Of a DNA stretch of 64,000 nucleotides, positions 40,629-48,449 are shown piece after piece (position 1 is the stretch's first letter; the number at the start of each line of letters is the position of its first letter). The stretch covers positions 1-64,000 of the forward strand of contig NZ_JBBPFS010000006.1 in assembly GCF_038069765.1 (NCBI RefSeq), in the 5' to 3' direction. The notes beneath the pieces were generated by a model. That model was given only the letters and a program-made list of their open reading frames with translations, was not told the origin of the DNA and ran no database searches. A program made the translations under genes and the position numbers. Source of the stretch: Arthrobacter_B sp038069765 (GTDB taxonomy: Bacteria > Actinomycetota > Actinomycetes > Actinomycetales > Micrococcaceae).

Positions 40629-40666
40629 AAAAGAACGCCCCCGGAAAGCTCCGGGGGCGTTCTTTT
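40629..40666 (+). terminator. Rho-independent terminator
   Basis: Perfect 17-bp stem (AAAAGAACGCCCCCGGA and its reverse complement) with an AAGC loop and a closing T run. Confidence 0.95.
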
Positions 40667-40752
40667 GCATCTGCGGGCTGTTGCCGTTCTCACGTCCCGG
40701 CGGCGCCTCCCGATTGGACAGGACCCCCGGGGAAGCTGACACGATCGGAAGC

Positions 40753-41967
40753 ATGCAAGATCTGCTCAGCATTGCCTCCGGCCTCAAGCCCGTATTTGCC
40801 GTCCTGCTCGCCGTGGGGGCGGCCCTGCTGCTCGCGCGGATAATGCGGGAGTCCACGGCCAGGATTTTCCGGCGTGTTCCCCGGATCCGGGAGGCCATAG
40901 CGCTGGGCCGCAATCCGCTGCGGCTGGTGCTGTCCCTGATCGGCATCCGGATCGGCCTGGGTGCCACGGCCTCCGGCGCCGACTGGTTTGGGCCGGTCAG
41001 CTACGTGCTCACGCTGGGACTGATCGCGTCGCTGGCTTGGCTGGCCGTCGTCGTCCTGCTCATCATCGAGGTGATGCTGCTGAGCAAATACTCCACGGAC
41101 AGCAAGGACAACCGCCGGATGCGCCGGTTGAAAACGCAGATCATGCTGGGCCGCCGGGTGGGTGTGGCCGTCATTGTCACCATTGCAGTGGCGTTCGTCC
41201 TTCTCACCATTCCCGAAGTCCGGGCGCTTGGAGCCGGTATTCTCGCCTCCGCCGGCCTGATTTCCATCGTCGCGGGCCTCGCGGTGCAGAGCACCCTCAC
41301 CAACGTGTTTGCCGGCATGCAGCTGGCCTTTACGGACGCGATCCGGGTTGACGACGTCGTGGTCGTGGAAACCCAGTGGGGAACCATCGAGGAAATCACC
41401 ATGACCTATGTAGTGGTGCACCTGTGGGATGATCGGCGGCTGATCCTGCCCTCGACTTACTTCACCACCACCCCGTTTGAGAACTGGACCCGAAAGCAGT
41501 CCGCGATTCTGGGCACCGTGGAACTGGATCTGGACTGGCGCGCCCCCGTGGGCGATCTGCGCAAACACCTGAAGGAGACCCTCGCCGCGACCGAGCTGTG
41601 GGACGGCCGCACCGGAGTGCTGCAGATTACCGACGCGGTCAACAGCCTGGTGCGGGTGCGCATCCTGGTCAGCGCGGAGGACAGCGGGGCGCTTTTCGAC
41701 CTGCGCTGCCTGGTTCGCGAAGCCATGGTTACCTACCTGCAGGAATGGCATCCCGGAGCCCTGCCGCGCCAGCGCTGGGAAGAAGTCCGGGCCACGGCAC
41801 CCGAGGTGCACAGCGCTCCCCGTTCCCATCCGGGCGGAGATCCGGAAGACACCAGCACTTCGCAGTTCTTCACCGGCTCGATCGAGGCCATTGACCGCCG
41901 CCACTCCTTCGCCGGCCCGGGCAAGCAGGTCTTCGACGAACGGGAAGAGAACTCCGCGGACGACTGA
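40753..41967 (+). CDS. MscS-family mechanosensitive channel
   Basis: A 404-residue membrane protein. Membrane helices are at about 8-28, 55-72, 78-105 and 135-160, followed by the MscS pore region AGILASAGLISIVAGLAVQSTLTNVFAGMQLAFTDAIRVDDVVVV with the typical beta domain WGTIEEITMTYVVVHLWDDRRLILPSTYFTTTPFENWTR. A cytoplasmic C-terminal part extends past the usual MscS domain and ends in an acidic tail. It releases solutes under hypo-osmotic stress. The gene stands alone between two terminators or regulatory gaps; an upstream longer frame has no coding character. ATG 40753 is 7 nt after CACGAT, which may be a leaderless -10. Confidence 0.92.
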   Translation: MQDLLSIASGLKPVFAVLLAVGAALLLARIMRESTARIFRRVPRIREAIALGRNPLRLVLSLIGIRIGLGATASGADWFGPVSYVLTLGLIASLAWLAVVVLLIIEVMLLSKYSTDSKDNRRMRRLKTQIMLGRRVGVAVIVTIAVAFVLLTIPEVRALGAGILASAGLISIVAGLAVQSTLTNVFAGMQLAFTDAIRVDDVVVVETQWGTIEEITMTYVVVHLWDDRRLILPSTYFTTTPFENWTRKQSAILGTVELDLDWRAPVGDLRKHLKETLAATELWDGRTGVLQITDAVNSLVRVRILVSAEDSGALFDLRCLVREAMVTYLQEWHPGALPRQRWEEVRATAPEVHSAPRSHPGGDPEDTSTSQFFTGSIEAIDRRHSFAGPGKQVFDEREENSADD

Positions 41968-42083
41968 CCAAAACCGTTAACCCTGCTTTGATCTGTTGAC
42001 AGACGGAGATCCTTCTGGCTGGCTGGCAGCAGGGCCCGGCACTTTTTGGCCGGGCGGCCGGGCATCGGAAAAGGGGAGCAGCA

Positions 42084-42395
42084 ATGGCAGATGAATTTGT
42101 GGTCCATGAACTTCAGGGTTCCAACGTGTGGGCCAAGGACGGAGAACGGCTGGGCCTGGTGGGGCAGGTGCACCTGGACCGGGCCACGGGGGAGCCGGAA
42201 TGGATTACCGTTGCACTGGGCCTCTTTGAAACGCGGCAGCATTTTGTTCCGCTGGCCGGGGCACGCCGGGACGAGGATGACATTTACGTCAACTACAGCC
42301 GAAAAGCGGTTGATGACTCGCCCGCCGTCGACCCGGACGGCGCACTCAGTCCTGAAGAGGAAACCCTGCTCACCGACTACTACAAGAAGTTTTGA
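42084..42395 (+). CDS. Small PRC-barrel domain protein
   Basis: A 103-residue PRC-barrel protein. It is a clear paralogue of the PRC part of the protein encoded at 5166-6089: GEPEWITVALGLFETRQHFVPL here corresponds to NEPAWVTVNTGLFGTNESFVPL there, and the ends DGALSPEEETLLTDYY and DGSISPEEEVTLYRYY match. It lacks the DUF2382 domain. The ribosome-binding site AAGGGGAG precedes the ATG. Function unknown; PRC-barrels often bind RNA or other proteins. Confidence 0.85.
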   Translation: MADEFVVHELQGSNVWAKDGERLGLVGQVHLDRATGEPEWITVALGLFETRQHFVPLAGARRDEDDIYVNYSRKAVDDSPAVDPDGALSPEEETLLTDYYKKF

Positions 42396-42502
42396 CCCCC
42401 CGAGGCCCGGACGGGGCCGCAGCCGCACCGTGAACCCTTTGGTAGTAAGCCCCCTTACCAATAGGATGAAGGTCTGTAATCCAACGCACCCAGGAGGCCG
42501 TC

Positions 42503-43579
42503 ATGGCGCAGCAGGACAGTGGAGGACGGGCCCAAACGGCGCCGGATCCCGAACACGCGAGCAAACCGGACAGCCCGGCCGATGTGACAAAACCCAGCTG
42601 GAAATACATCCTGCGTAAGACGATCCGGGAGTTCAGCAAGGACCAGTGCACCGACCTCGCTGCTGCCCTGACCTATTACACGGTGCTGGCGATGTTCCCG
42701 GCCCTGCTGGCTTTGGTGTCCATACTCGGCCTGGTGGGGCAGGCCGAAAGCACCACCAACACCATGCTGGAATTCCTGGAGGAGTTTGCGCCCGGCAGCG
42801 CCGTGGAAGTCCTCGAAGGGCCGATTACGCAGCTGACCACGTCCGGTGCCGCCGGATTTGCGCTGATTGTCGGTATTGCCGGTGCGCTCTGGTCTGCCTC
42901 CGGCTATGTGAAGGCCTTCGGCCGGTCCATGAACCGGATCTATGAAGTGGATGAAGGCCGGCCGGCCTGGAAGCTGCTGCCCACCCAGCTGCTGGTGACG
43001 CTGGTGCTGATCCTGCTGGTGGCGGCACTGCTCATCATGCTGGTGATCAGCGGTCCCATTGCCGAAACGCTGGGGAACGTCATTGGCCTCGGCCCCGAAG
43101 CCCTGATCGTCTGGAACATCGCCAAGTGGCCCGTCATGGTGATCTTCGCTGTGCTGGTTATTGCGATCCTCTACTACTCCACTCCCAACGTGAAGCAGCC
43201 CAAGTTCCGCTGGATGAGCATGGGCGCGCTTATTGCGCTGGTAATCCTCGCCATCGTCACTCTGGGCTTCAGCTTCTACGTGGCAAACTTCGGCAACTAC
43301 AACGCCACCTACGGTGCCATCGGTGGTGTGATCGTCCTGCTGCTGTGGCTCTGGCTGGCCAACCTGTCGCTGCTGTTCGGCGCCGAGTTCGATGCCGAGG
43401 TGGAGCGCGGGCGTGAACTGCAGGCCGGGATCCAGGCTGAAGAGAGCGTGCAGCTGCCCCCGCGCGACACCCGCCAGACGGAGAAGCGCCAGGAGCAGGA
43501 AGAAGAAGACATCGAGCAGGGCCGGAAGCTGCGCCAGCAGCACGCCGGCAAGGACTACGACGACCACCTCCACGAGTAG
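42503..43579 (+). CDS. YihY/virulence factor BrkB family membrane protein
   Basis: A 358-residue integral membrane protein (once misnamed ribonuclease BN). Six to seven membrane helices are visible, with the family motifs CTDLAAALTYYTVLAMFPALLALVSILGLVG, SASGYVKAFGRSMNRIYEVDEGRP, WNIAKWPVMVIFAVLVIAILYYSTPNVKQPKFRWMSMGA and YNATYGAIGGVIVLLLWLWLANLSLLFGAEFDAE. The C-terminal tail is charged (RQTEKRQEQEEEDIEQ). Transport or lipid-export roles are proposed in the family but not proven. An imperfect TTGGTA...TTACCAA dyad lies at 42440-42466 upstream. Confidence 0.9.
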   Translation: MAQQDSGGRAQTAPDPEHASKPDSPADVTKPSWKYILRKTIREFSKDQCTDLAAALTYYTVLAMFPALLALVSILGLVGQAESTTNTMLEFLEEFAPGSAVEVLEGPITQLTTSGAAGFALIVGIAGALWSASGYVKAFGRSMNRIYEVDEGRPAWKLLPTQLLVTLVLILLVAALLIMLVISGPIAETLGNVIGLGPEALIVWNIAKWPVMVIFAVLVIAILYYSTPNVKQPKFRWMSMGALIALVILAIVTLGFSFYVANFGNYNATYGAIGGVIVLLLWLWLANLSLLFGAEFDAEVERGRELQAGIQAEESVQLPPRDTRQTEKRQEQEEEDIEQGRKLRQQHAGKDYDDHLHE

Positions 43580-43630
43580 CCCGGCGGTTCCGTAAGCCGG
43601 CTCGGTAAACCTAAACCGGCCCATTAAATT

Positions 43631-43669
43631 AGACTGCCCCGGACCGTTGGGTCCGGGGCAGTCTTTTTT
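43631..43669. terminator. Rho-independent terminator
   Basis: Perfect 15-bp stem AGACTGCCCCGGACC with GTTG loop and T run; placed between YihY and the convergent permease, it can serve both. Confidence 0.93.
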
Positions 43670-43683
43670 GCTGTCGGGGTTCG

Positions 43684-45015
43684 CTACTTGCTCCTCGACC
43701 CAAGATTCTTGCCCTTGGACAGGAACCTGGCTCCGAACAGCAGAAGCCCGACGGCCATCAGGATGCCGGCCCGCAGCCACACGGTGGCATCCTGCTGGGT
43801 CAGGAGGAGCACGCAGGAGGCGATGGCCAGGTACGGCACCACAATGGGGGCCTGGAAGTGCTTTTCCTCCACCTTGTCCCTGCGCAGCACAATCACGGCA
43901 ATGTTGGTGCTCAGGAAGACAAACAGCAGCAGCAGGACCACGGTCTCGGCCAACGAAGCCAGCCCGCCGGTCATGGTCAGGATCATGGCCACTGCGGTGG
44001 TGGCGGCGATGGCAACCCACGGGGTCTTCCGGTTGGGCAGGACCTTGCCGAAGACGCCCGGGAGCAGGCCCTGCTCCGCCATGCCGAAGGTCAGCCTCGA
44101 GGACATGATCATGGTCAGCAAGGCTCCGTTGGCGACGGCAACCAGGGCGATCAGGCTAAAGAGCCAATCCGGAACGCCGAAGCCGGTGGCGCTGACGACG
44201 TCGAGCAGAGGTCCGGAGGACCCGGCCAGGTCCTCGGTGGGCAGGGCAATGGAAGCAGCCAGCCCGATCAGGATGTAGACAAGTCCGGCGGTGAGCATGG
44301 CTCCGAAGATGGCCCGGGGGTAAACCCGGCGCACATCGCGGACCTCCTCGGCGATGTTGGCTGAAACCTCAAAACCCACGAAGGAGTAGTAGGCAATCAC
44401 GGACGCTGCCAGAACCGCGGTTCCCGGGTTCACATCGGCCGGGAACCGGGTGATCTGCTCCGTGTAGCCCTCACCCTTGCCCAGCATCAGGCCCACCAGC
44501 ACGATCACGAGCACGAGTCCCGACACCTCGATGACGGTCATCACCACGTTGCTGCGCACCGACTCGGTAATGCCGCGGGCGTTGAGCAGTGCCACCAGCA
44601 GCAGGAAAATGATGGCTGCAGGAACCGGGGGAACATCCAGGAACGGGCTGAGGTAGTCACCCGTGAACGCCAGCGCCAGGCCCGCGGCACTGGTGACGCC
44701 GGCCGCCAGCATGGCAAAACCCACCAGGAACGAAACCGCCGGAACCTTGAAGGCCCGCTGGGCGAAAACCGCGGCACCCCCGGCCTTGGGGTATTTCGTG
44801 ACAAGTTCGGCGTACGAGGCGGCGGTCAGCAGCGCGAGGACGAGAGCGACCACCAGCGGCACCCAGATCGCGCCGCCCACTTCACCGGAAACCTCGCCCA
44901 CGAGGGCGTAGATGCCCGCGCCCAGGACATCACCCAGAATGAAGAGGTACAGCATGGGACCGGTGATCCCCTGCTTGAGTTTTGAGGCAGGCGGCGCCTG
45001 CGTGCTGTTATCCAT
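43684..45015 (-). CDS. APC family amino-acid permease
   Basis: A 443-residue, 12-helix transporter of the amino acid-polyamine-organocation superfamily. Motifs are GITGPMLYLFILGDVLGAGIYALVGEVSGEVGG (helix 1 with the broken-helix GAGIY substrate site), PKAGGAAVFAQRAFK and the ASVIAYYSFVGFEVSANIAEEVRDVRRVYPRAI region of helix 6. The C-terminal helices end in a basic tail RFLSKGKNLGSRSK. The nearest relatives are YfnA/CAT-like permeases, but substrate is unpredictable. It is divergent from the thioredoxin-reductase-like gene across a 66-bp gap. Confidence 0.92.
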   Translation of the reverse strand: MDNSTQAPPASKLKQGITGPMLYLFILGDVLGAGIYALVGEVSGEVGGAIWVPLVVALVLALLTAASYAELVTKYPKAGGAAVFAQRAFKVPAVSFLVGFAMLAAGVTSAAGLALAFTGDYLSPFLDVPPVPAAIIFLLLVALLNARGITESVRSNVVMTVIEVSGLVLVIVLVGLMLGKGEGYTEQITRFPADVNPGTAVLAASVIAYYSFVGFEVSANIAEEVRDVRRVYPRAIFGAMLTAGLVYILIGLAASIALPTEDLAGSSGPLLDVVSATGFGVPDWLFSLIALVAVANGALLTMIMSSRLTFGMAEQGLLPGVFGKVLPNRKTPWVAIAATTAVAMILTMTGGLASLAETVVLLLLFVFLSTNIAVIVLRRDKVEEKHFQAPIVVPYLAIASCVLLLTQQDATVWLRAGILMAVGLLLFGARFLSKGKNLGSRSK

Positions 45016-45081
45016 GTCGAAAAGTCTAGGGCAACTATAAGGGTGCTGACGATTTCCGAATTATGCGGTAGAAAAAGATGC

Positions 45082-46065
45082 ATGAGTTTTGCACCCCACG
45101 CTCTTCCCGCACGGTACGACGTGGTTATTGTCGGCGGCGGAATCGCCGGACTCACTGCTGCGACTGTGCTCGGGCGCGCCCGGCGCCGGGTCGCCGTTGT
45201 TGATGCGGGCCGGCCGCGCAACGCCCCCGCTGACCATGTCCATGGGTTTCCCTCCCGGGACGGCATCCCGCCTCGTGAGCTCCTCCGCTTGTGCCGGTCG
45301 GACCTGGAGCAGTACGACGTTGACCTCGTTGATGCAGAGGTCACCGGCCTGAGTGAAGACCGCACAGTGGAACTGGGTGACGGCCGGGTGCTGCAGGGCC
45401 GGCACGTAGTGGTGGCCTCCGGTCTCCGGGACGTGCTGCCGGATATCGCCGGCGCGGCGGAACGCTGGGGCAGGGACCTGCTGCAGTGCCCCTACTGCCA
45501 CGGCTGGGAAGTGGCGGACCTCCCCCTAGCTGTCCTGGGAACGGGGCCGGATTCAGTGCAGCAGGCATGCCTGGTGCGCACCTTCTCCCCGGAGGTCACG
45601 CTGATCCGGCGGGAGGGGCTGGAATTGACCGATGAGGACTCGCGGGCTCTTGCAGCCATGGGCATAACAGTGGTGGAAGGCACGGCCGTTGAGCTGCAGG
45701 TTCAGGACGACACCCTGGCGGCAGTGGTCCTCGCGGACCGCCGCACGGTTCCGTGCCGGGCTGTGTTCTGTGAACCCGGTGCCGAAGTGGACCCGGTGCT
45801 CTCCGGAGTGTCCGGATGCAGCCGGGACGCCGACGGCTGCCTCGAGACCGACGAAGCCGGACGGACGGGCGCGGAGCGCATTTGGGCCGTCGGCAACGTC
45901 GCCGATCCCTCCAGCCAAGTGGTGGCTGCAGCGGGGGATGCTTATCGCCTGGCTGTGGCCCTGAACGCCGAGCTGCTGGAGGAAGACGTGGCAGCCGCGG
46001 TCCGGACGGCAGAGGCGGAAGGGCCGCTGCTCAGCGCCGGGGAGCCAGCAGCGGCGAACCGGTAA
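45082..46065 (+). CDS. Thioredoxin-reductase-like NAD(P)/FAD oxidoreductase
   Basis: A 327-residue flavoprotein. The FAD-binding motif DVVIVGGGIAGLTAATVLGRARRRVAVVDAGRPRN is at the N-terminus, the redox-active CPYC is at C136 and C139 (LLQCPYCHGWEVADLPLAVLG), and the NAD(P) domain is between. The C-terminal GNVADPSSQVVAAAGDAYRLAV closes the FAD site. This size and the CPYCHGWE context match low-similarity TrxR-like (HcbA/bacillithiol-reductase-like) proteins that are not the main thioredoxin reductase. The physiological disulfide partner is unknown. The start is taken as ATG 45082 with the AAAAAG-rich upstream region; it overlaps the next gene at its 3' end. Confidence 0.88.
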   Translation: MSFAPHALPARYDVVIVGGGIAGLTAATVLGRARRRVAVVDAGRPRNAPADHVHGFPSRDGIPPRELLRLCRSDLEQYDVDLVDAEVTGLSEDRTVELGDGRVLQGRHVVVASGLRDVLPDIAGAAERWGRDLLQCPYCHGWEVADLPLAVLGTGPDSVQQACLVRTFSPEVTLIRREGLELTDEDSRALAAMGITVVEGTAVELQVQDDTLAAVVLADRRTVPCRAVFCEPGAEVDPVLSGVSGCSRDADGCLETDEAGRTGAERIWAVGNVADPSSQVVAAAGDAYRLAVALNAELLEEDVAAAVRTAEAEGPLLSAGEPAAANR

Positions 46066-47068
46066 CCCCGTCGCCGCCGGACATTCCGTCCAGGACATAC
46101 CGCAGCGATTCGACGGAGGTCTTCCGCGGACGCCAGCCCAGCAGCTCCCTCGCCCGCGAGGTATCCATCAGCGGAGCCCCGGCTGCCATATCGATCCAGC
46201 CGGGATCGGTGCGCTGCAGGTGCGCCGCCCAGGTGAGGCCGACGACGGCGCGCACCAGCTTCACGGGAATGTTCAGCAGCCGCCGGGCGCCGAGGACTCC
46301 GGCCAGCAGTTCCGGCGTGATGACCGGGTCCGCGGCGATGTTGAAGGCGCCCTCGGCCCGCTGGTCCACCACCCGCCAGTATGCGTCGGCAATGTCATCT
46401 GCGTGGACAACCTGGAAGGAGAATTCCTTCGGCAGCGGGATCAGCGGCAGCCTCAGCTTGTTCAGGATGAACTTCGGCACCAGCGGGCCCAGAAAATAGT
46501 TGCCGATCTCGGTTCCGGCGTCCGTGGAGAAAATCAGGCCCGGCCGCAGACGCGCCACGGGGATCTCGGGATACTCCCGCTCGAACTTGTCCAGCAGGGC
46601 TTCCTGCTCGCCCTTGTGGCGGCTGTAATGCGAACTGGCGATGCCGCGTGCCGGCCAGGACTCGTCGGTGAGCCGGTCCTTCGGGGCGGGGGAGTAGGCG
46701 CCCACGGAGGACGCGCAGACAAACTGGCGCACTCCCGCCGCCGCCGCCGCGGCAAGGGCGTTTTCCGTGCCGTAAACATTGATGCGGTGCAGCTCGGCTT
46801 CATCATGGTTGGGCTGGATGGCCCAGGCAAGATGGACGACGGCGTCGGCGCCGCGCAGGGCTTCCGTCAGCTTTTCCCGGCCCTCCCCGGTGGCGATGTC
46901 GATGCTGTGCCACTGGACGCCGTCGTACGGCGGTGCGCTGGTTTCGGGCACCCGCCGGGCAATGCCTACAATTTCCAGACCTTCCGGGCGTTCAGCGCGG
47001 GCCTGGGCAAGCCGGCGCAGCAGTGCCGTGCCGACATTCCCGGTTGCTCCAATAACAGCTACTCGCAT
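46031..47068 (-). CDS. NAD-dependent epimerase/dehydratase family protein
   Basis: A 345-residue extended short-chain dehydrogenase. The cofactor motif is VIGATGNVGTALLRRLA, the active-site region is VCASSVGAYSPAP with the YSRHK (YxxxK) pair, and the Rossmann contacts NVYGTENALAAA are present. Members act on nucleotide sugars, NADPH-dependent reductions or are of unknown function. Its last 35 bp overlap the convergent thioredoxin-reductase-like gene on the opposite strand. Confidence 0.9.
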   Translation of the reverse strand: MRVAVIGATGNVGTALLRRLAQARAERPEGLEIVGIARRVPETSAPPYDGVQWHSIDIATGEGREKLTEALRGADAVVHLAWAIQPNHDEAELHRINVYGTENALAAAAAAGVRQFVCASSVGAYSPAPKDRLTDESWPARGIASSHYSRHKGEQEALLDKFEREYPEIPVARLRPGLIFSTDAGTEIGNYFLGPLVPKFILNKLRLPLIPLPKEFSFQVVHADDIADAYWRVVDQRAEGAFNIAADPVITPELLAGVLGARRLLNIPVKLVRAVVGLTWAAHLQRTDPGWIDMAAGAPLMDTSRARELLGWRPRKTSVESLRYVLDGMSGGDGVTGSPLLAPRR

Positions 47069-47262
47069 CTGGCTGGGTCCTTCCCCGCCAAAGGGTCCGG
47101 GCCGCGGATCCTCCGGCTGTTGGTTCGTGGCTAAGCAGGCAATGTCCTCCTGACTCTACCGTTGGCAGCGGCTGAACACATCGGGAAAGCAGGCAGTGAA
47201 CGAGTTGCCGTTAGTCTGGGAAGGAAGCATCACCACCAGAAATTACACCTTCAGGGAGCGTC

Positions 47263-48321
47263 ATGGCTGAGACTACGGGAACTGACCAGGACAACGGCTC
47301 CGGCTTCAGCACGCGAGGGGCCTATGTCACCGGCGGCGCCGAATACACCCGGGACACCAACTACATCGAAACGCGCATCACCCGTGACGGCCGCGACGGG
47401 TATCCGGTGGAGGCCGGACGGTACCGGCTGATCGCGGCCCGTGCCTGCCCGTGGGCGAACAGGGCAATCATCGTCCGCCGGCTGCTGGGACTGGAAGATG
47501 CCATCTCGCTGGGCACCCCCGGGCCTACCCACGATGCCCGCAGCTGGACCTTCGACCTGGACCCCGACGGCAGGGACCCCGTCCTGGGCATCGAACGCCT
47601 GCAGGAGGCCTTCTTCCGGCGGACGCCCGGCTACAGCCGCGGCATCACGGTTCCGGCTATCGTGGACGTTCCCAGCGGCGCCGTTGTCACCAACAATTTC
47701 CCGCAGATTACCGAGGACTTTTCCACGGAGTGGACGGAATTCCACCGCGACGGCGCTCCGGACCTGCTGCCGGCCGAGCATCTGGAGGAGATGCGCGCGG
47801 TCAACAAGCGGGTGTTCACCGAGGTCAACAACGGCGTTTACCGCTGCGGGTTCGCCGGCTCCCAGGAAGCCTACAACGCCGCGTATGACCGGCTGTGGGC
47901 CGCCATGGACTGGCTGGAGGACCGGCTGTCCAGGCAGCGCTACCTTGTTGGCGACACCATCACGGAGGCCGATGTGCGGCTCTTCACGACGCTGGTCCGC
48001 TTCGATGCGGTCTACCACGGCCACTTCAAGTGCAACCGGAACAAGCTCACCGAGATGCCCAACCTCTGGGGCTACGCCCGGGACCTGTTCCAGACCCCGG
48101 GCTTCGGCGACACCATCGACTTTGAGCAGATCAAGGCGCACTACTACATCGTTCACGAGGACATCAACCCGACCGGCATCGTGCCCAAGGGTCCGGATGT
48201 GTCGAATTGGCTCAGCGAGCACCACAGGGAGCAGCTGGGCGGCCGGCCCTTCGGATCAGGGACCGCACCGGGACCTGTCCGGGCAGGCGAGGAAGTGGTG
48301 CCCGGGCACGGCGCCGTCTGA
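47263..48321 (+). CDS. Glutathionyl-hydroquinone reductase homologue
   Basis: A 352-residue GST-fold protein of the EcYqjG/PcpF (xi-class) type. The catalytic cysteine is C62 in AARACPWANRAI. The N-terminal thioredoxin-like and C-terminal helical domains show EGFYVTGGAEYTRDTNYI-like start, VVTNNFPQITEDFSTEW, LLPAEHLEEMRAVNKRVFTEVNNGVYRCGFAGSQEAYNAAYDRLWAAMDWLEDRL and TLVRFDAVYHGHFKCNRNKL. The family reduces S-glutathionyl-hydroquinones in glutathione users. Actinobacteria make mycothiol instead, so a mycothiolyl-quinone substrate is likely but unproven. The ribosome-binding site CAGGGAG precedes the ATG. Confidence 0.9.
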   Translation: MAETTGTDQDNGSGFSTRGAYVTGGAEYTRDTNYIETRITRDGRDGYPVEAGRYRLIAARACPWANRAIIVRRLLGLEDAISLGTPGPTHDARSWTFDLDPDGRDPVLGIERLQEAFFRRTPGYSRGITVPAIVDVPSGAVVTNNFPQITEDFSTEWTEFHRDGAPDLLPAEHLEEMRAVNKRVFTEVNNGVYRCGFAGSQEAYNAAYDRLWAAMDWLEDRLSRQRYLVGDTITEADVRLFTTLVRFDAVYHGHFKCNRNKLTEMPNLWGYARDLFQTPGFGDTIDFEQIKAHYYIVHEDINPTGIVPKGPDVSNWLSEHHREQLGGRPFGSGTAPGPVRAGEEVVPGHGAV

Positions 48322-48341
48322 CCCCTGCGGATAGCTGCCCG

Positions 48342-48380
48342 GTGTAATACGGCACAGCGGTGTGTAATAGGGCACAGAAG
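48342..48380. repeat. 20-bp-period direct repeat upstream of the iron operon
   Basis: Two copies of GTGTAATACGGCACAG (second copy with G in place of C at position 9) start at 48342 and 48362, exactly 20 bp (two helical turns) apart, just upstream of the iron box. This is the arrangement expected of an activator-binding site. Confidence 0.6.
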
Positions 48381-48401
48381 TGTTTCTTAACCACCCGGAC
48401 C

Positions 48402-48420
48402 GTAGGTTAGCCTTACTTAA
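48402..48420. promoter_or_regulatory. DtxR/IdeR-type iron box of the siderophore transport operon
   Basis: The 19-mer GTAGGTTAGCCTTACTTAA matches 15 of 19 positions of TTAGGTTAGGCTAACCTAA, allowing C or G in the centre. It is 29 bp before the start codon and predicts iron-dependent repression. Confidence 0.75.
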
Positions 48421-48449
48421 GATTATTCCGTCTTGAGGGAGGTGCCGCC

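Noticed and set aside
41996..42019. TTGACA before the small PRC gene as a promoter
   Set aside because: No -10 box is present at 16-18 bp spacing, so I did not call it.
42455..44020. A 521-residue minus-strand frame spanning YihY and the permease end
   Set aside because: It crosses a strong terminator and two genes with clear family motifs.
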